A stretch of 64,000 bases of DNA from Pseudomonas palleroniana (GCF_003031675.1 NZ_PYWX01000001.1:1-64000); one strand, 5' to 3'. Positions 1-9,831 are shown, numbered from the stretch's first letter. The notes: generated by a model not told the origin, from the sequence alone. Numbers and translations: made by a program.

Positions 1-24
1 GCAAGCCCGCTCCCACATTTGATC
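1..24. repeat. REP-type palindromic element, partial at window edge
   Basis: The first bases read GCAAGCCCGCTCCCAC, one arm of the short GC-rich element found several more times in this window (near 28433, 48991 and 57870). The other arm would lie left of the window. Such elements are common between genes in fluorescens-group Pseudomonas. Confidence 0.5.
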
Positions 25-55
25 TCTATCGTTGATAAGACGGGCGCTTGCCGCA

Positions 56-78
56 GGCGGCATAAGTCCGCCGTTTTT
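56..78 (+). terminator. Probable terminator of the upstream flagellar unit
   Basis: A 5-bp GC stem (GGCGG / CCGCC) with a 7-base loop is followed directly by GTTTTT. It lies upstream of the flgF promoter, where the preceding flg operon (expected to end in flgE, not in the window) would stop. The stem is short. Confidence 0.45.
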
Positions 79-159
79 CCGACTATTCCCTGATCCTGAA
101 TTTTAAAGACACCCCCGAAAACCCCCGCCCCGCCTGGACTTCAGGTTCTTTTTAAAAGT

Positions 160-175
160 TGGTTCGCAAATTGCT
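160..175 (+). promoter_or_regulatory. sigma54-type promoter upstream of flgF
   Basis: TGGTTC-N5-TTGCT has the GG (161-162) and GC (173-174) dinucleotides exactly 10 bases apart, as sigma54 requires. It lies about 57 bases before the flgF start. FleQ/FleR-dependent sigma54 transcription of flgFGHIJKL is known in Pseudomonas. The -24 box departs from TGGCAC at two bases. Confidence 0.7.
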
Positions 176-231
176 TAAGCCTCGTCAGTACAGCGGTGGG
201 CGGCAAGCGTCCGTCAGAAAGAGGAAAGAGC

Positions 232-972
232 GTGGACAAGTACCTTTATGTGGCAATGACCGGCGCCAGCCAGAATGCACTGGCGCAGAAGGCCCATGCC
301 AACAACCTGGCGAACATTTCCACCAATGGTTTCCAACGTGACCTGGAGCAGGCGCGTTCGATGCCGGTGTTCGGTGACAGCTTTCCCGCACGGGCATTTG
401 CGATGACCGAGCGGCCTGCCACCGACTTTTCCCCGGGCGCCATGATCGAAACCGGCCGCGACCTGGACGTGGCCGTCAGCGGCGACGGCTGGATGGCCGT
501 GCAAACCCCGGATGGCGGCGAAGCCTACGTGCGCAGCGCCAGCATGAATGTGGATGCGCTGGGCGTGCTGCGGGCCGGCAACGGTATGCCGATCATGGGC
601 AACGGTGGCCCGATTGCCGTGCCGCCCCAGCAGAAAATCGAAGTGGGCGCCGATGGCACCATCAGTATCCGCGCCATGGGTGAAGGCCCACGGGTGATGG
701 CGGAAGTAGACCGTATCAAGATGGTTCAGCCCGACCTCAAGAACATGACCAAGGCCCTCGATGGCACCATCCACACCAAGGACGGCAAGCCGGCGCAGGC
801 CGACGCGAACGTCAGGCTGACCTCGGGTTTCCTGCAGGCGAGCAACGTCAATGCGGTGGAAGAGATGACCTCGGTGCTGGCGCTTTCCAAACAATTCGAG
901 CTGCACATCAAGATGATGAACAGCGCCAAGGAAGACGACCAGGCCATGACTCGCGTTCTATCGATGAGCTGA
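232..972 (+). CDS. flgF: Flagellar basal-body rod protein FlgF
   Basis: Proximal rod protein of 246 residues that assembles in the periplasm between the MS ring and the distal rod. The N-terminus (DKYLYVAMTGASQNALAQ) carries the rod/hook N-terminal domain with its ANNLANIST motif near residue 25. The C-terminal domain (SNVNAVEEMTSVLAL) matches the family. The GTG at 232 is chosen because a purine-rich GAGGAAAG ribosome site lies just upstream and homologues begin at this residue; an in-frame ATG at 196 would add 12 unrelated residues. First gene of the flgFGHIJKL unit, behind the sigma54 site at 160. Confidence 0.95.
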   Translation: MDKYLYVAMTGASQNALAQKAHANNLANISTNGFQRDLEQARSMPVFGDSFPARAFAMTERPATDFSPGAMIETGRDLDVAVSGDGWMAVQTPDGGEAYVRSASMNVDALGVLRAGNGMPIMGNGGPIAVPPQQKIEVGADGTISIRAMGEGPRVMAEVDRIKMVQPDLKNMTKALDGTIHTKDGKPAQADANVRLTSGFLQASNVNAVEEMTSVLALSKQFELHIKMMNSAKEDDQAMTRVLSMS

Positions 973-1040
973 AGCCGGCGACGACTGACGACTAATTTTG
1001 CAACGCGGCGCCAACAAACAGGCGCACGAAGGAGAACAAC

Positions 1041-1826
1041 ATGCTTCCGGCTCTATGGGTTGCCAAAACAGGCCTGTCCGCCCAGGACACCAACCTGACC
1101 ACCATTTCCAACAACCTGGCCAACGTGTCGACCACGGGTTTCAAGCGTGATCGCGCCGAGTTCCAGGACTTGCTCTACCAGATCAAGCGCCAGCCAGGTG
1201 CTCAATCGACCCAGGACAGCGAGCTGCCGTCGGGCCTGCAATTGGGTACCGGTGTGCAGATCGTCGGCACCCAGAAGAACTTCAATGCCGGTAACCTGCA
1301 ACAAACCGGTCAGCCACTGGATATGGCCATCAATGGCCGTGGGTTCTTCCAGATCCTGCAGCCGGACGGCACTACGTCGTACACCCGTGATGGTACGTTC
1401 CACCTCGATTCCAACGGCCAGATCGTCACCGCCAACGGTTTCGCGCTGGAGCCGGCCGTGGTGGTTCCCGCCAACGCCAAGACCTTCACCGTGGGCAATG
1501 ACGGCACCGTGTCCATCACCGTGGCCGGTAACCCGGCGTCGCAAGTGATCGGCAACCTGCAAACCGCGGACTTCATCAACCCCGCCGGCTTGCAAGCCAT
1601 GGGTAACAACCTGTTCCTGGAAACCGCTTCCAGCGGCGCGCCGCAAATCGGTACCCCGGGCCTGAACGGTTTCGGTACCACCCTGCAAAGCACTCTGGAA
1701 ACCTCCAACGTCAGCACGGTTGAGGAGATGGTCAACATGATCACCACCCAGCGCGCCTACGAGATGAACTCCAAAGTGATTTCCACTGCCGACCAGATGC
1801 TCTCGTTCGTCACGCAGAATCTGTAA
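1041..1826 (+). CDS. flgG: Flagellar distal rod protein FlgG
   Basis: Distal rod protein, 261 residues, the usual length for the family. The N-terminus (MLPALWVAKTGLSAQ) and the NNLANVSTTGFKRDRAEF stretch are typical of FlgG. The C-terminus has the SNVSTVEEMVNMITTQRAYEMNSK helix region used for helical packing in rod and hook (described here as residues about 221-245). A strong AAGGAG ribosome site lies 7 bases before the ATG. It follows flgF by 68 bases with no separate promoter visible, so it is probably co-transcribed. FlgG forms the rod segment that passes through the P and L rings made by the next two genes. Confidence 0.97.
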   Translation: MLPALWVAKTGLSAQDTNLTTISNNLANVSTTGFKRDRAEFQDLLYQIKRQPGAQSTQDSELPSGLQLGTGVQIVGTQKNFNAGNLQQTGQPLDMAINGRGFFQILQPDGTTSYTRDGTFHLDSNGQIVTANGFALEPAVVVPANAKTFTVGNDGTVSITVAGNPASQVIGNLQTADFINPAGLQAMGNNLFLETASSGAPQIGTPGLNGFGTTLQSTLETSNVSTVEEMVNMITTQRAYEMNSKVISTADQMLSFVTQNL

Positions 1827-1879
1827 TCAAGTCTATGGGGCGCTCTTGAAGGCGCCTGCAACACCGTGAGGTAAGGGTC

Positions 1880-2575
1880 ATGAATCGCTATGTTTCTGTT
1901 CTGGCATTGAGTGGGATCGCCGTGCTCGCGGGCTGTGTCGCCCCGACGCCGAAACCCAATGACCCGTACTACGCGCCGGTGTTGCCTCGTACACCGTTGC
2001 CGGCGGCGGCCAACAATGGCTCGATCTACCAGGCCGGTTTTGAACAGAACCTGTACAGCGACCGCAAGGCATTCCGGGTGGGGGACATCATCACCATCAC
2101 CCTGAACGAGAAGACCCAGGCCAGCAAGAACGCCAACTCGCAGGTCGGCAAGACCAGCAAGACCAGCATCGGCCTGACCTCGTTGTTCGGGGGTGTGCCC
2201 AATACCAACAACCCACTGGGCAGCGGTGACCTGAGCCTGAACGCCGGTTATTCCGGTGACCGCGCCACCAACGGCAAGAGTGCGGCGGGGCAGGGCAACA
2301 GCTTGACCGGTTCGATCACTGTGACCGTGGCCGACGTATTGCCCAACGGCATCATCGCCATACGCGGCGAGAAATGGATGACCCTCAACACCGGTGACGA
2401 GCTGGTGCGTATTGCGGGCATGGTGCGGGCCGATGATATTTCCACCGACAACACCGTGTCGTCGACGCGGATTGCCGATGCGCGCATTACCTACTCGGGC
2501 ACGGGTTCGTTTGCCGATGCGAGTCAGCCGGGCTGGTTCGACCGTTTCTTCCTTAGCCCGCTGTTCCCTTTCTAG
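1880..2575 (+). CDS. flgH: Flagellar L-ring lipoprotein FlgH
   Basis: Outer-membrane L-ring subunit, 231 residues. The N-terminus is a lipoprotein signal peptide with lipobox LAGC, giving a lipidated Cys19 after cleavage. The middle has the family motifs [20 protein letters not shown] and, near the C-terminus, the [12 protein letters not shown] and VRADDIS strands. It ends in PLFPF. A GAGGTAAGG ribosome site precedes the ATG. The next gene, flgI, encodes the partner P ring and starts 9 bases after the flgH stop, so the two ring proteins are probably translationally coupled. Confidence 0.96.
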   Translation: MNRYVSVLALSGIAVLAGCVAPTPKPNDPYYAPVLPRTPLPAAANNGSIYQAGFEQNLYSDRKAFRVGDIITITLNEKTQASKNANSQVGKTSKTSIGLTSLFGGVPNTNNPLGSGDLSLNAGYSGDRATNGKSAAGQGNSLTGSITVTVADVLPNGIIAIRGEKWMTLNTGDELVRIAGMVRADDISTDNTVSSTRIADARITYSGTGSFADASQPGWFDRFFLSPLFPF

Positions 2576-2584
2576 GTGGTCATT

Positions 2585-3691
2585 GTGAAACTCAAACAGC
2601 TGATGGCGGCAGCACTGTTGCTGTCCCTGAGCGCAGTCGCCCAGGCCGAGCGCCTGAAAGACATCGCCAGTATCTCCGGCGTGCGCTCCAACCAGTTGAT
2701 CGGTTACGGCCTGGTGGTCGGGCTTAATGGCACGGGTGACCAGACCACCCAGACGCCGTTCACCCTGCAGACCTTCAACAACATGCTCTCGCAGTTCGGC
2801 ATCAAGGTGCCGCCGGGCTCGGGCAACGTGCAATTGAAGAACGTGGCGGCGGTGTCCATCAGTGCCGACCTGCCGGCGTTTTCCAAGCCGGGGCAGGTGG
2901 TCGACATTACCGTATCGTCCATCGGTAACTCGAAAAGCCTGCGCGGCGGCACTTTGCTGATGACGCCGCTCAAGGGTATCGATGGCAACGTCTACGCCAT
3001 CGCCCAGGGCAACCTGGTGGTGGGCGGCTTTGACGCCGAGGGCCGCGACGGCTCCAAGATCACCGTCAACGTGCCGTCGGCCGGGCGCATCCCTGGCGGC
3101 GCCACGGTGGAACGTACCGTGCCGAGCGGCTTCAACCAGGGCAACAGCCTGACCCTGAACCTCAACCGCTCCGACTTCACCACGGCCAAGCGCGTGGTCG
3201 ACAAGATCAACGACATGCTCGGCCCTGGCGTGGCCCAGGCCATCGACGGTGGTTCGATCCGTGTGACCGCGCCGCTGGACCCGAGCCAGCGCGTGGATTA
3301 CCTGTCGATCCTGGAAAACCTGGAAGTCGACCCGGGCCAGGCGGTGGCCAAAGTCATCATCAACTCGCGTACCGGCACCATCGTGATCGGTCAGAACGTC
3401 AAGGTGTCGCCGGCGGCGGTGACCCATGGCAGCCTGACCGTGACCATCACCGAAGACCCGATCGTCAGCCAGCCTGGGGCGCTGTCCAATGGCCAGACGG
3501 CGGTGGTGCCCCGTTCTCGGGTCAATGCCCAGCAAGAAGCCAAGCCGATGTTCAAATTCGGCCCCGGCACCACCCTGGACGAGATTGTCCGTGCGGTGAA
3601 CCAGGTGGGCGCAGCGCCCGGCGACTTGATGGCAATCCTTGAAGCTCTGAAACAGGCCGGCGCCTTGCAAGCCGACCTGATCGTGATCTGA
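2585..3691 (+). CDS. flgI: Flagellar P-ring protein FlgI
   Basis: Periplasmic P-ring subunit, about 368 residues. It begins with a Sec signal peptide, cut after AVAQA (about residue 21), and the mature protein starts [17 protein letters not shown], the standard FlgI N-terminus. The rest is highly conserved ([31 protein letters not shown] and the C-terminal [15 protein letters not shown]). I chose the GTG at 2585, which gives the lysine-bearing signal-peptide start. A GTG at 2576 in the same frame would add three residues and touch the flgH stop; sequence alone does not settle the choice. Confidence 0.95.
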   Translation: MKLKQLMAAALLLSLSAVAQAERLKDIASISGVRSNQLIGYGLVVGLNGTGDQTTQTPFTLQTFNNMLSQFGIKVPPGSGNVQLKNVAAVSISADLPAFSKPGQVVDITVSSIGNSKSLRGGTLLMTPLKGIDGNVYAIAQGNLVVGGFDAEGRDGSKITVNVPSAGRIPGGATVERTVPSGFNQGNSLTLNLNRSDFTTAKRVVDKINDMLGPGVAQAIDGGSIRVTAPLDPSQRVDYLSILENLEVDPGQAVAKVIINSRTGTIVIGQNVKVSPAAVTHGSLTVTITEDPIVSQPGALSNGQTAVVPRSRVNAQQEAKPMFKFGPGTTLDEIVRAVNQVGAAPGDLMAILEALKQAGALQADLIVI

Positions 3692-3695
3692 GGCC

Positions 3696-4958
3696 ATGGC
3701 CATGGATATGCGCAAGAGTGGGATCAGCAGCACGGCGGATTCGGGGGCTTACTCCGACCTGAACCGGCTTAACCAGCTCAAGGTGGGTGATAAGAACAGC
3801 GACGGCAACATGCGCAAAGTCGCGCAGGAGTTCGAGTCGCTGTTCTTGAACGAGATGCTCAAGTCCATGCGCTCGGCCACCGACGCCCTGGGCAAGGACA
3901 ACCCGATGAACACCCCGGCCGCCAAGCAGTATCAGGAAATGTACGACCAGCAACTGGCGGTCTCGCTGTCGCGCGAGGGGGGCGGTATCGGCCTGGCCGA
4001 CGTGCTCATGCGCCAGATGCAGAAGAACAAACCGGTGGACGCCCAGGCGGCCACCTTGCAAGGCCCGGCAGCGGATGCGCCGGTCAAGAAAGTCGATGTG
4101 CCGACTGAAATTGCCGCAGGCACGCAAGCCGAAGGCCCATTGGGGCGTTCCAATGGCCAGCGTCCTTTGTGGGCTTACCGTGTGGCGGTGCCGGAAGGCA
4201 GCAATGCCCACGCCAATGATATGGAGCTGATGAACCAGCGCCGTATTGCCTTGCCGAGCAAGCTGACCGATCGCTTGCTGGCGGGCATCGTGCCGAGTAC
4301 GGAGGTCGCCGCCGTCGCCAAGACTGCGCCGCTGCGCAACAGCGCTGCCGATGACAACGTGGTCAACAGTGCCGCCCGCAGCTTCGCCGTACCGAGCGGG
4401 CGCATGCAGGTGTATGGCCGTGCCATCGCCCAGCCGCCACTGGCGCCGGCGAAGAAAGCCTTCAGTTCGCAGGATGAGTTCGTCGCCACCATGTTGCCGA
4501 TGGCCAAGGCGGCGGCGGCGCGTATCGGTATCGATCCGAAGTACCTGGTGGCGCAGGCCGCCTTGGAAACCGGTTGGGGTAAGTCGGTGATGCGCGCCGA
4601 AGACGGCAGCAGCAGCCATAACCTGTTCGGTATCAAGGCCGGCCAGAGTTGGCAGGGTGGCCAGGCACGCGCGATCACCAGCGAGTTTCGCAATGGCGCG
4701 ATGGTCAAGGAAACGGCGCAATTCCGTTCCTATAACTCCTACCAGGACAGCTTCCATGACCTCGTGACATTGCTGCAAAGCAATGATCGCTATAAAGAAG
4801 TTGTGAAATCAGCCGACAACCCGGAGCGGTTTGTACGCGAGTTGCAAAAAGCCGGATATGCAACCGACCCGGACTACGCCAGCAAGATTTCGCAGATCGC
4901 TAAAACGATGAACAGTTACCAGAATTACGCTGCCGCGGGCGCGACCACACATTTATAA
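3696..4958 (+). CDS. flgJ: FlgJ: rod-capping protein and peptidoglycan hydrolase
   Basis: Two-domain protein of 420 residues that caps the growing rod and cuts peptidoglycan to let it through. Residues about 35-110 form the rod-binding domain (KVAQEFESLFLNEMLKSMR, then SREGGGIGLADVLMRQM). A variable Ala/Pro linker follows. Residues about 265-410 form a glucosaminidase domain with the catalytic-type AALETGWGKS motif and SHNLFGIKA. It is longer than enterobacterial FlgJ (about 313 residues), mainly through the linker. The start could also be the ATG at 3702. It begins 4 bases after the flgI stop. Confidence 0.95.
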   Translation: MAMDMRKSGISSTADSGAYSDLNRLNQLKVGDKNSDGNMRKVAQEFESLFLNEMLKSMRSATDALGKDNPMNTPAAKQYQEMYDQQLAVSLSREGGGIGLADVLMRQMQKNKPVDAQAATLQGPAADAPVKKVDVPTEIAAGTQAEGPLGRSNGQRPLWAYRVAVPEGSNAHANDMELMNQRRIALPSKLTDRLLAGIVPSTEVAAVAKTAPLRNSAADDNVVNSAARSFAVPSGRMQVYGRAIAQPPLAPAKKAFSSQDEFVATMLPMAKAAAARIGIDPKYLVAQAALETGWGKSVMRAEDGSSSHNLFGIKAGQSWQGGQARAITSEFRNGAMVKETAQFRSYNSYQDSFHDLVTLLQSNDRYKEVVKSADNPERFVRELQKAGYATDPDYASKISQIAKTMNSYQNYAAAGATTHL

Positions 4959-4968
4959 GGTCTGAATC

Positions 4969-7005
4969 ATGAGTTTGCTCAGTATCGGGATGTCAGGGCT
5001 TAACGCCTCTCAAGGATCGTTGTCGGTCCTGAGTAACAACATTGCCAACGTCAATACTCCGGGATACTCGCGCCAGCAGACCACCCAGAACGCCAGCGCC
5101 AACAACCAGTACGGTGGGGTGTTCATCGGCAGCGGTACGACCTTGGCGGATGTGCGCCGCATTTATAACGATTTTCTGGGAGCCGCCTACCAGAGCAGTA
5201 CCGCGCTCAACAGCGATGCCACCGCATACGCGGGCCAGGCCGCGGCGATCGACAAAACCCTGTCGGACAAATCCACGGGTATGTCCGCCGCGCTCAGCGC
5301 ATTCTTTTCATCCCTGCAAACCGCCGCCGCCACGCCGAGCGATGTTTCCGCGCGGCAACTGCTGGTGACCAGCGCGCAGACCTTGAGCAACCGCTTCAAC
5401 TCGATTTCCACACAGTTGACCCAGCAGAAAGAAGGCATCAACAGCCAACTGGGTACGCTGAGTGATCAGGTCAACAAGCTGACGTCGTCGATCGCCTCGC
5501 TCAACAACCAGATCACAACCGCCCAGGGATCATCGACCAGCGCGCCGGCCAACCTGCTGGATGCGCGTAACGAGGCGGTGCGTTCGCTCAATGAGCTGAT
5601 TGGCGTCACTGCTACCGAGAAGAACGGCCAGTTCAGTATCACCACTGGCACCGGGCAGTCGCTGGTGGAGGGCAATATTGCCAATACCATTTCAGCGGTA
5701 CCGAGCAAGACCGATAACAGCCAGTACACCATCCAGCTCAACATGGGCGATACGAAGATGGACATCGGCTCGGTGATTTCCGGCGGCAGTATCGGCGGCC
5801 TGTTGCGCTATCGCAGTGATGTGCTGATGCCGGCCATCAACGATTTGGGGCGCATCGCCATTGCTACCGCCGACAGCGTCAACACCCAGTTGGGGCAGGG
5901 CCTGGACCTGAACAGTGATTTCGGCTCCTCGCTGTTCAGTGATATCAACACTGCGGCCACCATTGCCCAGCGCAGCCAGGCGGCTGCGGGTAACAGTGCA
6001 GGCTCCGGCAATCTGAATGTGACGATTACCGACACCAGCAAGCTGTCGACCTTCGACTACAAGGTCACCTTCACCAGCGGCAACCTGTACAACGTGGTGC
6101 GTTCGGACGGCAAGGCGATGGGCTCGTTCGATACCACGACCACGCCGCCGCCGGTGATTGATGGTTTTACCCTGGCGTTGAACGGCGCCGGTCCCGTAGC
6201 GGCCGGTGACAGTTTCAAAGTCAGCCCGACGGCCACGGGGGCCAGTAATATCGGCGTCCAACTCAAGGATCCGAACAAGCTCGCATTTGCGGCACCCTTG
6301 GCTGGTAATGCCAGCAAGACCAACACTGGCGCCGGCACGTTCACACCGCCTACCTTGACCGTGCCCATTGATATCAACGGTGGTGCCGCGACCGCGCAAT
6401 TGCGCACCGGGATCGAAAACTCGATGCCGGTGAAGATGGTCTTCGGCAAGCCGGCGGCGGACGGTACCCAGCCATATACCGTCAGCGATGCACAAGGCAA
6501 CCCGATCGGTACCGGCAGCATCATCCCGGGCCAGGGCAACAAGATCAGCATCAATGTGCCCATGCGCGATGCCACCGGGGCGCTGATTCCGGGCAAGAGC
6601 TTTAACTTCGATACCACGGTGGCCGGCACGCCGGCCAATGGCGACAGCACGACCTTTTCTTTCAACAGCGGCGCCACCTCCGATGGTCGCAACGCCCAGC
6701 AGTTGTTGGGTTTGCAGACCAAGGCGACGGTGGGTGCGGTGGATGGCAACGCGGGCGTGAGCCTGGTCAGCGCCAATAGCCGGCTGGTGTCCCAGGTGGG
6801 CTCCAAGGCCGCCCAGGCCAACACCGACACCACCGCCACCGGCGCCTTGCTGGCGGCGAACAAGGCGGCCAGCAACTCGGTGTCCCAGGTCAACCTGGAC
6901 GAGGAGGCGGGCGACATGATCAAGTTCCAGCAGTACTACACCGCGTCGTCGCAGATCATCAAGGCCGCGCAAGAAACCTTCAGCACGCTGATCAACGCCC
7001 TTTAA
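4969..7005 (+). CDS. flgK: Flagellar hook-filament junction protein FlgK (HAP1)
   Basis: First hook-associated protein, 678 residues, exported to form the junction between hook and filament. The N-terminus (MSLLSIGMSGLNASQGSL and NNIANVNTPGYSRQ) and the C-terminus (VNLDEEAGDMIKFQQYYTASSQIIKAAQE) are the conserved coiled-coil ends. The centre (about residues 330-600) is a low-conservation, Ala/Gly/Thr-rich set of beta domains and makes the protein clearly longer than Salmonella FlgK (about 550). An AAGGTCTG sequence lies before the ATG. It is followed after 14 bases by its partner flgL. Confidence 0.95.
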   Translation: MSLLSIGMSGLNASQGSLSVLSNNIANVNTPGYSRQQTTQNASANNQYGGVFIGSGTTLADVRRIYNDFLGAAYQSSTALNSDATAYAGQAAAIDKTLSDKSTGMSAALSAFFSSLQTAAATPSDVSARQLLVTSAQTLSNRFNSISTQLTQQKEGINSQLGTLSDQVNKLTSSIASLNNQITTAQGSSTSAPANLLDARNEAVRSLNELIGVTATEKNGQFSITTGTGQSLVEGNIANTISAVPSKTDNSQYTIQLNMGDTKMDIGSVISGGSIGGLLRYRSDVLMPAINDLGRIAIATADSVNTQLGQGLDLNSDFGSSLFSDINTAATIAQRSQAAAGNSAGSGNLNVTITDTSKLSTFDYKVTFTSGNLYNVVRSDGKAMGSFDTTTTPPPVIDGFTLALNGAGPVAAGDSFKVSPTATGASNIGVQLKDPNKLAFAAPLAGNASKTNTGAGTFTPPTLTVPIDINGGAATAQLRTGIENSMPVKMVFGKPAADGTQPYTVSDAQGNPIGTGSIIPGQGNKISINVPMRDATGALIPGKSFNFDTTVAGTPANGDSTTFSFNSGATSDGRNAQQLLGLQTKATVGAVDGNAGVSLVSANSRLVSQVGSKAAQANTDTTATGALLAANKAASNSVSQVNLDEEAGDMIKFQQYYTASSQIIKAAQETFSTLINAL

Positions 7006-7019
7006 AGGAGTCTGGAACG

Positions 7020-8603
7020 ATGCGTATCTCTACACAGCAGTATTTCGACACCAGCTCCAGCAAGTACCAGGATAACTATTCGGGCGTGGTGAAGGCTCAG
7101 GACCAGGCCAGTTCCGGTATTCGCGTGCAAACTGCCTCGGATGATCCGGTGGCGGCCGCCCAATTGCTGATGTTGCAGCAGCAAAAGGACATGCTGGGCC
7201 AGTTCAACGGCAACATCACCACCTTGCAGAACTCGCTCGGTAACGAAGAAACGGTACTGCAGAGCATCAACCTTGCGTTGCAGTCGGCCAGTGAGCTGGC
7301 GTTGCAGGCCGGTAACCAGCGCCTCAGCGATGACGACCGCAAGGCGCTGGCCAGCAAGGTCGGCGCGCTTGAAGACCATGTGCTGGGCCTGCTCAACAGC
7401 AAGGACTCCAGTGGCAACTACATGTTCTCCGGGTCCAAGACCGATACGCCGCCCTATATACGCAACAACGACGGCACCTACACCTATCAGGGTGATGAGA
7501 CGCCGCTGAGCCTGCAGGTATCGAGCAACCTGTCGATCGCCATGGGCGATACCGGCAAGGCCCTGCTCGAAAGTTCGTCCAACACCGGTCGTACTCAGAC
7601 CACGTTGTTGCCGCCGGCGGTCAATGACGGCAAGGTGGCGATTTCGGCAGGCCTGGTCACCTCCAGCACCAATTACATCAAGAACTTTGCCGACGGCCAG
7701 CCGTATAAGCTGACCTTCGCCAGCAGCACTCAATACAGCGTGACCGACAAGGACGGTAACGACGTGACGTCCGAGATCCCCGGTAACGGCACGTTTGACG
7801 CGACCAAGGAGGGCGCTTCCAGCGTCAACCTGCGTGGGGTCAAGTTCGACATCTCGCTGAACCTGGGGGCGAGTGTCGCGCCCGGTGCCGCTTCGGATGC
7901 GCTGGTAGCGGGCAAGGTGTTCACCCTGGAAAGCAAGCCGGATACGTTCAGTGTCTCGCGCACGGCCAGCAACCCGTCCACGGCGCAGTTGACCGGCGGC
8001 AGTGTGACGGACCAGGCGGCGTATGCCAGCACCTTTCCCAACTCGGGTGCGGTGATCAAGTTCACCAGTGGTACCGATTACCAGGTGTTCGCCCAGCCTT
8101 ACAGCACTGACAGCAAGGCGATTGCCAGTGGCACCATCGCCGCCGGTGCCACTTCGGTCACCACGGCCGGGGTGACCTTCGGCATCAGTGGCACGCCGGG
8201 TGCCGGCGACCAGTTTTCGGTCGGCGCTACCAGTAACAAGAACATGAATGCCTTGGATACCCTGGGCCAGTTACGCAAGGCCCTGGAAACGCCGTCGGAT
8301 GGCAGCCAGGTGGCGATGAATCAGCTCAAGGACGTGGTCAATACCAGCATCGCCAACCTGGCGAATGCGACCGCGCAGATCGACCAGGTCCGTGGCTCCA
8401 TCGGTGCGCGTAACAATGCCCTGGATATCCAGAGCCAGGAAAACACTAGCCTGGGCCTGGCCAACACCACCACCATGTCGTCGCTGGCGAACGTGGACAT
8501 GGGGCAGGCGGCCATTGACCTGACCTTGCAGCAGACCATGTTGCAAGCCTCGCAGCTGGCCTTCGTGAAAATCTCCCAGTTGAGCCTGTTCAGCCGCATG
8601 TAA
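7020..8603 (+). CDS. flgL: Flagellar hook-filament junction protein FlgL (HAP3)
   Basis: Second junction protein, 527 residues. The N-terminus (MRISTQQYFDTSSSKYQ, ASSGIRVQTASDDPVAAAQLL) and C-terminus (DMGQAAIDLTLQQTMLQASQLAFVKISQLSLF) are the conserved flagellin-like helical ends. The central part (about residues 160-420) is enlarged, with repeated Ser/Thr/Gly-rich beta segments; Salmonella FlgL is only about 317 residues. An AAAGGAG ribosome site precedes the ATG. This is the last gene of the flgF-L unit: a strong hairpin follows 14 bases after the stop. Confidence 0.95.
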   Translation: MRISTQQYFDTSSSKYQDNYSGVVKAQDQASSGIRVQTASDDPVAAAQLLMLQQQKDMLGQFNGNITTLQNSLGNEETVLQSINLALQSASELALQAGNQRLSDDDRKALASKVGALEDHVLGLLNSKDSSGNYMFSGSKTDTPPYIRNNDGTYTYQGDETPLSLQVSSNLSIAMGDTGKALLESSSNTGRTQTTLLPPAVNDGKVAISAGLVTSSTNYIKNFADGQPYKLTFASSTQYSVTDKDGNDVTSEIPGNGTFDATKEGASSVNLRGVKFDISLNLGASVAPGAASDALVAGKVFTLESKPDTFSVSRTASNPSTAQLTGGSVTDQAAYASTFPNSGAVIKFTSGTDYQVFAQPYSTDSKAIASGTIAAGATSVTTAGVTFGISGTPGAGDQFSVGATSNKNMNALDTLGQLRKALETPSDGSQVAMNQLKDVVNTSIANLANATAQIDQVRGSIGARNNALDIQSQENTSLGLANTTTMSSLANVDMGQAAIDLTLQQTMLQASQLAFVKISQLSLFSRM

Positions 8604-8617
8604 TCGGCGTCCAGACC

Positions 8618-8653
8618 AACGGCCCACCCTGGCAACAGGGTGGGCCGTTGTCG
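8618..8653 (+). terminator. Terminator after flgL
   Basis: A perfect 14-bp stem (arms 8618-8631 and 8636-8649) closes on a GCAA tetraloop. The tail is only moderately T-rich (GTCGTTT). It ends the flgF-L unit. Confidence 0.75.
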
Positions 8654-8880
8654 TTTCGGGTGTCAGGAACGTTGCGCGGTTTTGCACAAAGCGAACAAAA
8701 TTGAGTGACCTGTGAGTCATTAAGCGCATCTTCACTGTATCGTGTGAAAAGGATAAGTCGTCACAGGGTCCTTGCGGGGCGGCTTTCAGCGAGTTTTTTA
8801 CGGGGTTTTCCCCTTTATTGTCAGCACTCCGGGCGCAGTCCCTGGGGTGTTCTCCAGCTATTTAGTATTGGGAAGCCACA

Positions 8881-9810
8881 ATGATTGGCATAAAAAGCAT
8901 CGCCAGTTACGTGCCGGCAGACGGGGTGGATAACTACGCCCAGGGCGCCAAATTCGCCAAGGATGAAGATTTCATCATTGGCAAGATCGGTTCGGCGTTC
9001 CTGCCACGCAAGGATGCTGCGCAGGAAACCTCCGACCTGTGCGTCGAGGCGGTCAACGCTCTGTTTGCCAACAACCCGCAGTTGAAGCGCGAATCCATCG
9101 ACGCGCTGATCGTCGTGACCCAGAACGGCGACGAGGAAGGCTTGCCGCACACGGCTGCCATCGTCCAGGACAAATTGGGCCTGCCGACCCATGTGGCCGC
9201 GTTCGATATCTCCCTGGGCTGCTCCGGCTACGTCTACGGCATCTATGCGATGAAGGGCTTCATGGAAGCCACTGGCCTGAAAAACGGCCTGCTGATCACC
9301 GCCGACCCGTATTCGAAGATCGTCGACCCGGAAGACCGCAACACCACCATGCTCTTTGGCGATGCTGCCACCGCCACCTGGATGGGCGAGGACGCACCGT
9401 GGTTACTGGGCAAGTCGAAGTTCGGCACCGATGGCTCCGGTGCGCCACATCTGAAGGTCAGCGACGGCGTGTTCTTCATGAATGGTCGCCAGGTGTTCAA
9501 CTTCGCCTTGCTCAAAGTGCCGGCGCATTTGCACGAGTTGCTCGACGAGTCGAACCTTGCGCCTGACCAGATCGATGCCTTCTGCATTCACCAGGGCAGT
9601 GCGGCGATTGTCGACGCGGTGGCCCGGCGTTTCGAAGATGCACCGGTTGAGAAGTTCATCAAGGACATGGTCGAGACCGGTAACACCGTGTCGTCGAGTA
9701 TTCCGCTGTTGCTGGAAAAGCACATGCTGGACGGTAGCTGGAAACGTGTGGCCATCAGCGGCTTTGGAGTGGGGTTGTCGTGGGGTTCGGCGATTCTCTA
9801 TCGTTCGTGA
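8881..9810 (+). CDS. 3-oxoacyl-ACP synthase III-like protein of the flagellin region
   Basis: A 309-residue thiolase-fold enzyme of the FabH (KAS III) family. The catalytic triad is visible: Cys114 in SLGCSGYVYG, His in FCIHQGSAA and Asn in ETGNTVSSS. True FabH condenses acetyl-CoA with malonyl-ACP, but genes of this type lying between flgL and fliC are known in Pseudomonas flagellin glycosylation islands (for example orf3 next to fgt1/fgt2 in P. syringae), where they are thought to make or modify an acyl group on the glycan. No glycosyltransferase lies beside it here. The gene has its own 277-base upstream gap and a downstream terminator, so it is a single-gene unit. Substrate is unknown. 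Confidence 0.85.
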   Translation: MIGIKSIASYVPADGVDNYAQGAKFAKDEDFIIGKIGSAFLPRKDAAQETSDLCVEAVNALFANNPQLKRESIDALIVVTQNGDEEGLPHTAAIVQDKLGLPTHVAAFDISLGCSGYVYGIYAMKGFMEATGLKNGLLITADPYSKIVDPEDRNTTMLFGDAATATWMGEDAPWLLGKSKFGTDGSGAPHLKVSDGVFFMNGRQVFNFALLKVPAHLHELLDESNLAPDQIDAFCIHQGSAAIVDAVARRFEDAPVEKFIKDMVETGNTVSSSIPLLLEKHMLDGSWKRVAISGFGVGLSWGSAILYRS

Positions 9811-9831
9811 TGCCCTGATAGCACCGCACAC

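Noticed and set aside
1757..3733. A 658-codon open frame on the minus strand across flgH-flgI
   Set aside because: It lies wholly antisense to two clear ring genes; its protein is His/Arg/Gly-rich in the way GC-rich shadow frames are, and no family is recognisable.
8765..8800. GG-N10-GC pair before the KAS III-like gene as a sigma54 promoter
   Set aside because: Only the dinucleotides fit; the -12 part reads TTTCAGC and the -24 part lacks TGGCAC.
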